Below, one piece after another: positions 9,199 to 18,644 of a stretch of 64,000 nt of DNA; position 1 is the first letter of the stretch, and each line of letters opens with the position of its first letter. The stretch covers positions 1 through 64,000 of the forward strand of contig NZ_MSLT01000006.1 of the NCBI RefSeq assembly GCF_002149925.1, written 5' to 3'. The stretch is from Thioflexithrix psekupsensis. Its GTDB lineage: Bacteria; Pseudomonadota; Gammaproteobacteria; Beggiatoales; Beggiatoaceae. Both the position numbers and the translations under genes were made by a program. The notes under the pieces are model-generated. The model saw nothing but the letters and a program-made list of their open reading frames with translations, made no database searches and had not been told where the DNA came from.

Positions 9199-10329
9199 TA
9201 CCAATTTTTTCAGAGTCGTATAATAATACTTTTTAAATAGGAGAGAATAATGAACAAGAGATATGAAGATTTAGAAGAGTTAATGTCAACAGGTGAAGCG
9301 AGAGAAGTGAAGCGAGCGATGGCAGTAAGAATGTCTTTGCTTGGTTTTGTGCGTGCGGAAGCGGCTTTAGCGTGTTGTGTCAGTGTGCAATTTGTGGATA
9401 AATGGAAAGCCATTTATTTAGCGTCAGGGGTGGAAGGATTAAAGTTAGCGTATAAAGGCTCGCCAGGGTATTTAAAGCCGCGTGAACGAGAAGATGTGAT
9501 TAATTGGATACAAGAAAAGAAGACAATAACAATAGAGGAACTAAAGAGATACTTAAAAGAGGAGTATGATGTTTTCTATTCTTCAAATACTTCTTATACT
9601 AAATTATTAGAAGAAGCGAATTTAAGTTATAAGAAGACACACAAAGAGAATTCGGCAAAAGATGAGGTAAAAGTAGAAGCTAAAAAAAAAGAGATTAAGG
9701 ATTTAATAGATAAGGAGCGTGAACAGATAGAAAGTGGAGAGGTAATGTACTGGATGCAAGACGAAAGCCATCAGTTGTGGGGAGATATTTGTGGTTATGT
9801 TTGGTCGAAAAAAGGAGAAAGAACGTCAATAAAGATGAGTAATTATCGCACTTCTCAAACGTGGTATGGAGCGGTGAATATTTATACGGGAGAATTTATT
9901 TTAGATAGGGCAAAGAAAGCTGATACAAAATATACGATAGACTTTATTAACTGGCTCATTTACAGATATAAAGAAGCCCGTCATGTGATTATTTGGGATG
10001 GTGCAAGTTATCATCGTTCTGAAGGTTTAAGAACTTATTTAGAGAAATTAAATGGGGGACTTCCAGAATCAGAATGGAAAGTTCGTTTATTAAGATTTGC
10101 GCCCAATGCCCCAGAGCAAAATCCAGTCGAGGATATTTGGCTTCAAGGTAAGAATTGGGTCAGAAAGAATTTTCATCGTCTATCAAGCTTTAAAGAAGTC
10201 ACTAGTATGTTTGAGACCTTTTTGTCAGGTAAAGTGTTTAAGTTTAATAAAATTAAACAGTATCTTATACCTAATATCTAGCTAGATATTAGAACTTAAT
10301 TTGTTTTTATATCTCACATAATTTTGGTA
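9199..10329 (+). mobile_element. IS630-family insertion sequence, copy A, inside nifA
   Basis: 1131 bp, starting TACCAATTTTTTCAG and ending AATTTTGGTA, so the ends are short imperfect inverted repeats (TACCAA inward on both sides). It is flanked by TA at 9197-9198 and 10330-10331. It encodes one transposase. Copy B at 17514-18644 has the same length and differs at only about half a dozen bases that I could count, which implies recent transposition. Confidence 0.93.
9250..10281 (+). CDS. IS630-family DDE transposase (copy A)
   Basis: 343 residues. The N-terminal part (to about 130) is the helix-turn-helix and winged-helix DNA-binding region. The catalytic part carries the DDE triad in the family's usual settings: first D in MQDESHQLWG near residue 170, second D in VIIWDGASYH near 253, and E in PEQNPVEDIWLQGK near 295. 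It has full length, an AGGAGA site just before the ATG, and no frameshift, so it should be active. It differs from copy B by one residue (A versus S in the segment before VIIWDG). Confidence 0.97.
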   Translation: MNKRYEDLEELMSTGEAREVKRAMAVRMSLLGFVRAEAALACCVSVQFVDKWKAIYLASGVEGLKLAYKGSPGYLKPREREDVINWIQEKKTITIEELKRYLKEEYDVFYSSNTSYTKLLEEANLSYKKTHKENSAKDEVKVEAKKKEIKDLIDKEREQIESGEVMYWMQDESHQLWGDICGYVWSKKGERTSIKMSNYRTSQTWYGAVNIYTGEFILDRAKKADTKYTIDFINWLIYRYKEARHVIIWDGASYHRSEGLRTYLEKLNGGLPESEWKVRLLRFAPNAPEQNPVEDIWLQGKNWVRKNFHRLSSFKEVTSMFETFLSGKVFKFNKIKQYLIPNI

Positions 10330-11005
10330 TAGTGGTGTTCCATTTCGCCACCTGCCGCACCATTTCAAATACGCGCTGCATTGCCTTAGAATGCCCCACA
10401 ATATTGTCAAAACCGTAATTTAAACGAATAGTTCGTTGCAAACGGTCGCGTTCATCGGTTAAATCCTGACGCTCTTTTTCGATTTCATTGGCCAAACGCA
10501 CACTTTGCGCGATCAATTGCGCTACCATTTCCATAAAACGAGCGCGTTCATCCAACAATTCGCTTTGTGAAGAATGGGGTTGTGCGGCTAATACGCCTTC
10601 GACATCTTGATTCACATAAATTGGCACGCCAATAAATGGCAAACGCCGCTCATATAAACCCAATCGATCCAAAAAGCGCGCATCGTCTCCTGCTCGTGGT
10701 ACAATCAAGGTTTTTTTCGTTTCCATGACCGAGCCAATAATTCCCTCACCGGGACGATAGCTAAATTTAGGCGGTTCTTCCTTGTCACCCGCATACACCG
10801 CATTGACAAATAATATGCCTTGTTCATCCCGCAAAGTCACCACACCGTATTGCATTCCTGTACGTTCGTGTAAAACTTTTAAAACTTCTTGTAGTGTTTC
10901 TTGTAAATCAAGAGAACGCCCCAAAACTTTCCCCACTTGAAACAGAGCTTCTAATTCTGCTTCAATCAGGTGAAAACGATCCAGCGATACATTATGAGCA
11001 GACAC
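10330..11005 (-). pseudogene. nifA: nifA, 5' part (GAF domain), cut off by IS630
   Basis: First 225 codons of nifA from the ATG at 11005. It contains the GAF domain (about residues 25-175, with LDLQETLQEVLKVLHE, RPGEGIIGSV and GVPIYVNQDVEGVL) and the start of the linker to the AAA+ domain, DNIVGHSKAMQRVFEMVRQV. Translation then runs into the insertion sequence, adds IPKLCEI and stops at 10307. In the NifL/NifA system the GAF domain responds to 2-oxoglutarate and shapes inhibition by NifL. A truncated GAF-only product could still be made from the nifLA transcript but lacks ATPase and DNA binding. nifL lies upstream on the same strand. Confidence 0.92.
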
Positions 11006-11080
11006 ATTAACGCTTCCTTAAAAATGTGCAAAATGTTGTGAAAAGAATTTTGTCCAAAATTGCTTTAATTCTTATTGTAA

Positions 11081-11476
11081 TAAGTACCTAAAGGAAAATA
11101 ATCTGGCATATCAATATTTCTACCGCCCCCCAGCCCCCTCCTGCTAGGAGGGGGAGAAAGAGGTTATTTTTATGGTTAAAATTCAACAAGATAACCTCAT
11201 CTCTTCTTTTCTTCTTTCCCCCTCCTGCTAGGAGGGGGGAAAGAGGTTATTTTTATGGTTAAAATTCAACAAGATAACCTCATCTCTTCTTTTCTTCTTT
11301 CCCTCCTCCTGCTAGGAGGGGGAGAAAGAGGTTATTTTTATGGTTAAAATTCAACAAGATAACCTCATCTCTTCTTTTCTTCTTTCCCCCTCCTAGCAGG
11401 AGGGGGGTAGGGGGGCGGTAGAAATGTGAAAATTCTGAACGCTTTTAATACCTGAATATTTTTATTTAACGACTTA
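11081..11476. mobile_element. Palindromic MITE-like repeat, family 1, copy c, with triplicated core
   Basis: 396 bp with the family-1 ends (TAAGTACC and CGACTTA). The core that starts CCTCCTGCTAGG occurs at 11137, 11221 and 11305, an exact 84-bp period, and only the last ends in the inverted CCTAGCAGG. It fills most of the 480 bp between nifL and nifA, where a short spacer would be expected for translationally linked nifLA genes. Nothing else is seen in that gap. Confidence 0.9.
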
Positions 11477-11485
11477 ACACACCAT

Positions 11486-13192
<1,707 letters not shown>

Positions 13193-13238
13193 TTAAAAAC
13201 AAAAGTTTTTTTTATCAGAAACCGCTTATTCTATCTCA

Positions 13239-14423
13239 TCATGCGGTGTCAGTGGAAATAAAACAAGGTGACAATAATTCGGCTAATGCGCTGAGTAATT
13301 GATCGACTTGTTCTTTTTGGTGCAACGCCGAGAAAGTGATGCGTAAACGTGCGCGATGAAGTGGCACGGTCGGCGGCCGAATCGCCGTGACGAATAAACC
13401 CCGTTGCCATAAAGCTTGACTCACCGTCAATGCCCGCTCGGCAGAGCCTAAAATAATCCCTTGAATGGGAGTTATAGAAGGCATTAATGGAATATTTAAT
13501 ATTTTTGCCTGCTGACGAAAATAATCAATGAGAAAATGTAAGTGTTCACGTCGCCAAGATTCGGTTTGTGCGAGGTGTAAAGCGTGACGATTCACCTCAG
13601 CTAATGCAGGTGGTAATGCCGTGGTGTAAATATAACTGCGCGCCGCTTGAATCATATAGTCAATCAATAGCGCACTTCCCGCGACAAATGCCCCCATGCC
13701 ACCAAAGGCTTTACTGAATGTCCCCACCAAAATAGGGACGGAATTAAGCGCATTAAAATAAGCCTCTGTGCCGCGCCCCGTTTCTCCTAAAACCCCTAAA
13801 CCATGCGCATCATCCAGCATCAACCACGCATCATATTGTTGGGCTAAATGAAGCAATTCAGGTAAAGGCGCAATATCCCCATCCATACTAAATACGCCAT
13901 CGCTAATGATTAAACGATGTTTTTTTTCACTGCGCGCTAATAAATTGGCTAATGCAGCCATATCAAGATGGGCGTAACGCTGTGATTGGGCGCGAGATAA
14001 TAAACTGCCATCGACTAAAGAGGCATGATTGAATTTATCGGCAAAAATGGCATCTTCGCGCCCCATTAATGCGGTCATTACGCCGATATTGGCCATGTAT
14101 CCTGTGGAAAAGACTAAAGCCCGTTCCCGTCCCAAAAATTTCGCTAATGCACTTTCTAATTCTTGGTGCGCTTGATGATGACCACTGACCAAATGAGAAG
14201 CCCCACTGCCTATGCCATAATCTTTACTGGCGTGCTGTAATGTGTCTATTAACCGCGAATCGCTGGCCAGTCCTAAATAATCATTGCTGCAAAAACTTAA
14301 ATAATCACGTCCATGGTGACGTAATAAAGGTTGTTGTTTGCCATGATGCGGCCAGGGTTGGCGATATAATTGATCGCGGTGACGTTGGGCTAATTGGGCG
14401 TTTAAAAAATCGTGTAAAGACAT
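13239..14423 (-). CDS. bioF: 8-amino-7-oxononanoate synthase
   Basis: 394 residues, fold type I PLP enzyme of biotin synthesis, joining pimeloyl-ACP (or -CoA) and alanine. Seen are FCSNDYLGLASD near 42, GSGASHLVSGHHQAH near 73, the LDDAHGLGVLG segment with the PLP aspartate, and the PLP-binding lysine in GTFSKAFGGMG. Close relatives are 2-amino-3-ketobutyrate CoA ligase and 5-aminolevulinate synthase, but the N-terminal LYRQPWP and the HHQAHQELE segment fit BioF. No other bio gene is in the window, so the biotin genes are dispersed. The next gene upstream starts 27 bp beyond this gene's ATG on the same strand. Confidence 0.93.
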   Translation of the reverse strand: MSLHDFLNAQLAQRHRDQLYRQPWPHHGKQQPLLRHHGRDYLSFCSNDYLGLASDSRLIDTLQHASKDYGIGSGASHLVSGHHQAHQELESALAKFLGRERALVFSTGYMANIGVMTALMGREDAIFADKFNHASLVDGSLLSRAQSQRYAHLDMAALANLLARSEKKHRLIISDGVFSMDGDIAPLPELLHLAQQYDAWLMLDDAHGLGVLGETGRGTEAYFNALNSVPILVGTFSKAFGGMGAFVAGSALLIDYMIQAARSYIYTTALPPALAEVNRHALHLAQTESWRREHLHFLIDYFRQQAKILNIPLMPSITPIQGIILGSAERALTVSQALWQRGLFVTAIRPPTVPLHRARLRITFSALHQKEQVDQLLSALAELLSPCFISTDTA

Positions 14424-14450
14424 GAGGCATTCTCTGCGATTAACCCGCTT

Positions 14451-15335
14451 TTAAGCCCGTGAGCGAGGCGTGGACAAACGTGCGATTAAGCTGGAGGTGT
14501 CCCAACGGTGGCCGCCCAGTTGCTGCACTTCGGCATAAAATTGGTCTACCAAGGCCGCGACGGGTAAGCTTGCTCCATTACGGCGCGCTTCGGCTAAACA
14601 TAATCCCAAGTCTTTACGCATCCAATCGACCGCAAAACCAAAATCAAATTCCCCTGCGATCATGGTGTTGCCGCGCTGTTCCATTTGCCACGATTGGGCT
14701 GCGCCGTGACGCAGAACCCCTAGGACTAAGGACATGTCTAATCCCGCGTGTTGTCCAAAATGGATGGCTTCGGATAGGCTTTGTAATAGGCCTGCGATGG
14801 CGATTTGGTTGACCATTTTGGCCAATTGTCCGCTGCCTGATGCACCGATATGGGTCACGGCTTTGGCGTAATGGCGTAATATGGCTTCTGCGCGGGCAAA
14901 AATGGCCGCGTCTCCGCCCACCATGATGGTGAGTATGCCTTGTTGTGCGCCCGATTGACCGCCTGATACGGGGGCATCTAGGAAATGGGCTTGATGTTGT
15001 TGTGCGGTGTGGGCGAATTCTTGGGCGATGTCGGCGGAGGCGGTGGTGTGGTCGATCCAGATGGCATTGGGTTTGATGTGGGCAAAGATGCCGTGGGGGC
15101 CTAAGCCGATCTGGCGCAAGTCGGCATCGTTGCCCACGCAACTGATGACAAAATCAACGCCCGATACGGCGGTGGCGATGTCGGTGACGGCTTGGCCGGG
15201 ATAAGATTGTTGCCATGCGTAGGATTTGGCGGGGGAGCGATTGTAGACGCGCAGGTGATGGCCGTGTTGGGCGAGATGTGCGGCGATGGGGAAGCCGATC
15301 ACGCCCAGTCCGATAAAGGCGACTGTGGGGTTCAT
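14451..15335 (-). CDS. NAD(P)-dependent beta-hydroxyacid dehydrogenase (3-hydroxyisobutyrate dehydrogenase family)
   Basis: 294 residues from the ATG at 15335; an open frame continues 54 codons further upstream without similarity, so I reject that longer start. The Rossmann fold begins at once with FIGLGVIGFPIAAHL. The family signature DAPVSGGQSGAQQG lies near 118-131, and the catalytic lysine is in GSGQLAKMVNQI near 170. Members include 3-hydroxyisobutyrate, tartronate semialdehyde and succinic semialdehyde reductases; the substrate cannot be decided from sequence. It faces away from the nSTAND gene, with about 174 bp between them. The coding strand is unusually C-rich, like the G-rich plus strand of the following gene. 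Confidence 0.88.
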   Translation of the reverse strand: MNPTVAFIGLGVIGFPIAAHLAQHGHHLRVYNRSPAKSYAWQQSYPGQAVTDIATAVSGVDFVISCVGNDADLRQIGLGPHGIFAHIKPNAIWIDHTTASADIAQEFAHTAQQHQAHFLDAPVSGGQSGAQQGILTIMVGGDAAIFARAEAILRHYAKAVTHIGASGSGQLAKMVNQIAIAGLLQSLSEAIHFGQHAGLDMSLVLGVLRHGAAQSWQMEQRGNTMIAGEFDFGFAVDWMRKDLGLCLAEARRNGASLPVAALVDQFYAEVQQLGGHRWDTSSLIARLSTPRSRA

Positions 15336-15509
15336 GGTGGAGTCCTTTTTTCTGGTGCTTGAGTATTGAGGTGAGTCAAGGTGATTGTAACCGATTTGGG
15401 AGATTGAGGTAAGATACGTAAACCATTTCATTTTGCTTTTGTATGTCTTATCATACTCAACTATAGGATTTGCGCTGTATCCGTTTGCCATCATCAAGAG
15501 ACCTGCCCC

Positions 15510-17513
15510 ATGAATTTAGAACAACGCATTGTATTTATTAAAGAAAATTTGTTAGATAAAGGTGGTTATACGATTGCTGCTAAGGAATGTTTAGGCATTA
15601 TTGAACATGCCTTGCGACAGTTGTTGTTGCGACATTTGGCGGTGTTGCCGAGTGCGGTACAGCAGCGGATTCAGCAGGAAGCACAGAAAACGGCAAAGGG
15701 AAGCCGAGCCAGTGGGATTGAAGATTTTACGATGGGGCAGTTGTTGGGCTTGATTCGGACGTGTGATTTTATTAATGAATGGGGTAAGGTGACGGGACGG
15801 GATTTGATCAATATTCGCATGATTAATTTGGATAGTTTGAGCGATATTCGTAATCCATTAATCCATAACGGGGCGGAGGCGGATTCTTCGCAGGCATTTT
15901 TTTTGTTTTCTTGTGTGCGTTTATTGTTGGAAAATTTTGGTATTGAAAGTTTAGAAGGCGGGGCGGAGGCGTTGCCTGATTTGGCGACCTTGCCCGTGTT
16001 GGACAATCCGTATCAAGGTTTGGCGGCGTTTCAAGAAGAAAATGCGCAGTTTTTTTGTGGGCGATCAGCGGAAATTGCCGATTTGCAGCAATTGGTGAGT
16101 GATCGGGCGTTTGTCGCGGTGTTGGGCAATAGCGGCAGCGGTAAGTCCTCGTTGGTGTTTGCGGGTTTGGTGCCAGCGTTGAAGCAGGCGGGCGGTTGGT
16201 TGGTGATGGCGTGTCGGCCGCTGGATCAGCCGTTGTATCAGTTGGCGGTGGCGTTGATGGATGGGTTGTATCAGTCGGAAGTGAATGAGGTGGCGCGGTT
16301 GGCAGAGGCGAAGGCGTTGGCTAAGTCGTTTGCGGCGCAGGATTTAACTTTGGATATGGTGATACAGCGGATTGCGTCGAAGTATCGCGGGCGGGTGTTG
16401 TTGGTGTTGGATCAGTTTGAAGAGTTGTACACCTTGAACGACGCGAAAACGCAACAGCAATTTTTAGCCTTGTTGTTGCCGTTTTTAGCCCAGCAAGCGG
16501 CGGCGTTGACGGTGACAGTGTTGGTGACGTTGCGGGCGGATTTTTTGGGTGCGGCGTTGGCAGATGCGGCATTTGCGGCGTGGTTTGATGGTTATCGTAA
16601 TAAGATGTTGGGCAATTTGAATGCGGCTGGGTTGCAAGATGCGGTTACAGTGCCAGCGCAAAAGCTGGGGGTGGGCTTTGAGTCAGGTTTACCTGAGCGA
16701 ATTGTGCGGGATGTGGGGACAGAATCTGGCAGTTTGCCGTTGTTGCAGTTTGCCTTGCATCAGTTGTGGGGATTGCGACAAGGGCAGCAGTTGACTCATG
16801 CGAATTATGAAGCGTTGGGGACGGTGACGGCAGCATTGGCGAATTATGCTGAGGTGGTGTATGGGCGTTTTAGTGCTGAGGGACAGGCGCAATGTCGTTA
16901 TGTGTTGGTGCAGTTGGTGCGGCCGGGCTTGGGGACAGCGGACACGCGGCGGGTGGTGGCGTGGTCGCGTTTTTCGTTGGCACAACAAACGGTGTTGCAA
17001 CAGTTAGCGGGAGCGCGCTTGGTGGTGTTGGGGCGGGATGTGGAATCAGGACAGGAAATGGTGGAGGTGGTGCATGAGGCATTGATTTATGGTTGGGTGC
17101 GGTTGCGGGAGTGGATGGCGGCGGATCGGGAATTTCGGTTGTGGCAGGAGGGATTATGGCGTTATTTGGCCGATGGCGTGTTGTTGTCGGGTACACCATT
17201 GTCGGTGGCGGAGTCGTTTTTGGCGGAGCGGTCGGATTTTTTGGCGGAGTCTGAGCGAGATTTTATTGTGCGAAGTGTGGCGGAGCGGGATCGGGCGTTG
17301 GCGGAGCAGGCGCGGCAGCGTCGGGTGTGGGCGACGTTTGTGATGGCGTTTTTTGTAGTTGCGGTGGGCTTGAGTGGGGTGGCTTGGTGGTTTTGGGGGG
17401 AGTCGGTGGAGAAAGCAGAAGAGGCAAAACGCCATGAAACAGAATCTCAGAAAAATTTAGCACAATCTAAGGAAAACTTAACAACCTCTATTCGTAATCA
17501 ATCATTAATGCTG
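15510..17513 (+). pseudogene. HEPN-like/nSTAND NTPase/WD40 protein, 5' part, cut off by IS630
   Basis: First 668 codons of a protein that would have 1269 residues. Residues 1-145 are a helical domain with RNPLIH at 114-119, an Rx4H motif as in HEPN ribonuclease domains. A short linker leads to a STAND-type P-loop NTPase with CGRSAEI at about 183, Walker A GNSGSGKSS (K212) and Walker B LLVLDQFEE (D301), then a winged-helix-like region with VVHEALI. A membrane helix lies at about 605-630, followed by a charged coiled coil. Such multi-domain NTPases act as NLR-like conflict or immunity proteins in bacteria; that role is inferred. From about 15.96 kb leucine is almost always TTG and the plus strand is very G-rich, unlike neighbours. 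The frame ends two codons inside the IS. Confidence 0.88.
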
Positions 17514-18644
17514 TACTAATTTTTTCAGAGTCGTATAATAATACTTTTCAAATAGGAGAGAATAATGAACAAAAGATATGAAGATTTAGAAGAGTTAATG
17601 TCAACAGGTGAGGCGAGAGAAGTGAAGCGAGCGATGGCAGTAAGAATGTCTTTGCTTGGTTTTGTGCGTGCGGAAGCGGCTTTAGCGTGTTGTGTCAGTG
17701 TGCAATTTGTGGATAAATGGAAAGCCATTTATTTAGCGTCAGGGGTGGAAGGATTAAAGTTAGCGTATAAAGGCTCGCCAGGGTATTTAAAGCCGCGTGA
17801 ACGAGAAGATGTGATTAATTGGATACAAGAAAAGAAGACAATAACAATAGAGGAACTAAAGAGATACTTAAAAGAGGAGTATGATGTTTTCTATTCTTCA
17901 AATACTTCTTATACTAAATTATTAGAAGAAGCGAATTTAAGTTATAAGAAGACACACAAAGAGAATTCGGCAAAAGATGAGGTAAAAGTAGAAGCTAAAA
18001 AAAAAGAGATTAAGGATTTAATAGATAAGGAGCGTGAACAGATAGAAAGTGGAGAGGTAATGTACTGGATGCAAGACGAAAGCCATCAGTTGTGGGGAGA
18101 TATTTGTGGTTATGTTTGGTCGAAAAAAGGAGAAAGAACGTCAATAAAGATGAGTAATTATCGCACTTCTCAAACGTGGTATGGAGCGGTGAATATTTAT
18201 ACGGGAGAATTTATTTTAGATAGGGCAAAGAAAGCTGATACAAAATATACGATAGACTTTATTAACTGGCTCATTTACAGATATAAAGAATCCCGTCATG
18301 TGATTATTTGGGATGGTGCAAGTTATCATCGTTCTGAAGGTTTAAGAACTTATTTAGAGAAATTAAATGGGGGACTTCCAGAATCAGAATGGAAAGTTCG
18401 TTTATTAAGATTTGCGCCCAATGCCCCAGAGCAAAATCCAGTCGAGGATATTTGGCTTCAAGGTAAGAATTGGGTCAGAAAGAATTTTCATCGTCTATCA
18501 AGCTTTAAAGAAGTCACTAGTATGTTTGAGACCTTTTTGTCAGGTAAAGTGTTTAAGTTTAATAAAATTAAACAGTATCTTATACCTAATATCTAGCTAG
18601 ATATTAGAACTTAATTTATTTTTATATCTCACATAATTTTGGTA
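17514..18644 (+). mobile_element. IS630-family insertion sequence, copy B, inside the nSTAND-WD40 gene
   Basis: 1131 bp from TACTAATTTTTTCAG to AATTTTGGTA. The flanking 2 bp are TG on both sides (17512-17513 and 18645-18646), where copy A has TA. Removing the element and one TG joins LM-L to SGFAEIE in frame. The last base of the element plus TG makes an ATG in frame with the WD40 part. Confidence 0.92.
17565..18596 (+). CDS. IS630-family DDE transposase (copy B)
   Basis: 343 residues, the same transposase as at 9250-10281 with one amino-acid change (S for A just before VIIWDGASYH) and a few silent changes. The DDE residues lie in MQDES, IIWDGAS and PVEDIW. Full length with an AGGAGA ribosome-binding site 5' of the ATG, so it is probably functional. 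Its A/T-rich codon use contrasts sharply with the G-rich gene it interrupts. Confidence 0.97.
   Translation: MNKRYEDLEELMSTGEAREVKRAMAVRMSLLGFVRAEAALACCVSVQFVDKWKAIYLASGVEGLKLAYKGSPGYLKPREREDVINWIQEKKTITIEELKRYLKEEYDVFYSSNTSYTKLLEEANLSYKKTHKENSAKDEVKVEAKKKEIKDLIDKEREQIESGEVMYWMQDESHQLWGDICGYVWSKKGERTSIKMSNYRTSQTWYGAVNIYTGEFILDRAKKADTKYTIDFINWLIYRYKESRHVIIWDGASYHRSEGLRTYLEKLNGGLPESEWKVRLLRFAPNAPEQNPVEDIWLQGKNWVRKNFHRLSSFKEVTSMFETFLSGKVFKFNKIKQYLIPNI

Noticed and set aside
9210-9413. Antisense frame at the left end of both IS630 copies
   Set aside because: It is the reverse of the transposase start and has no ribosome-binding site or similarity.
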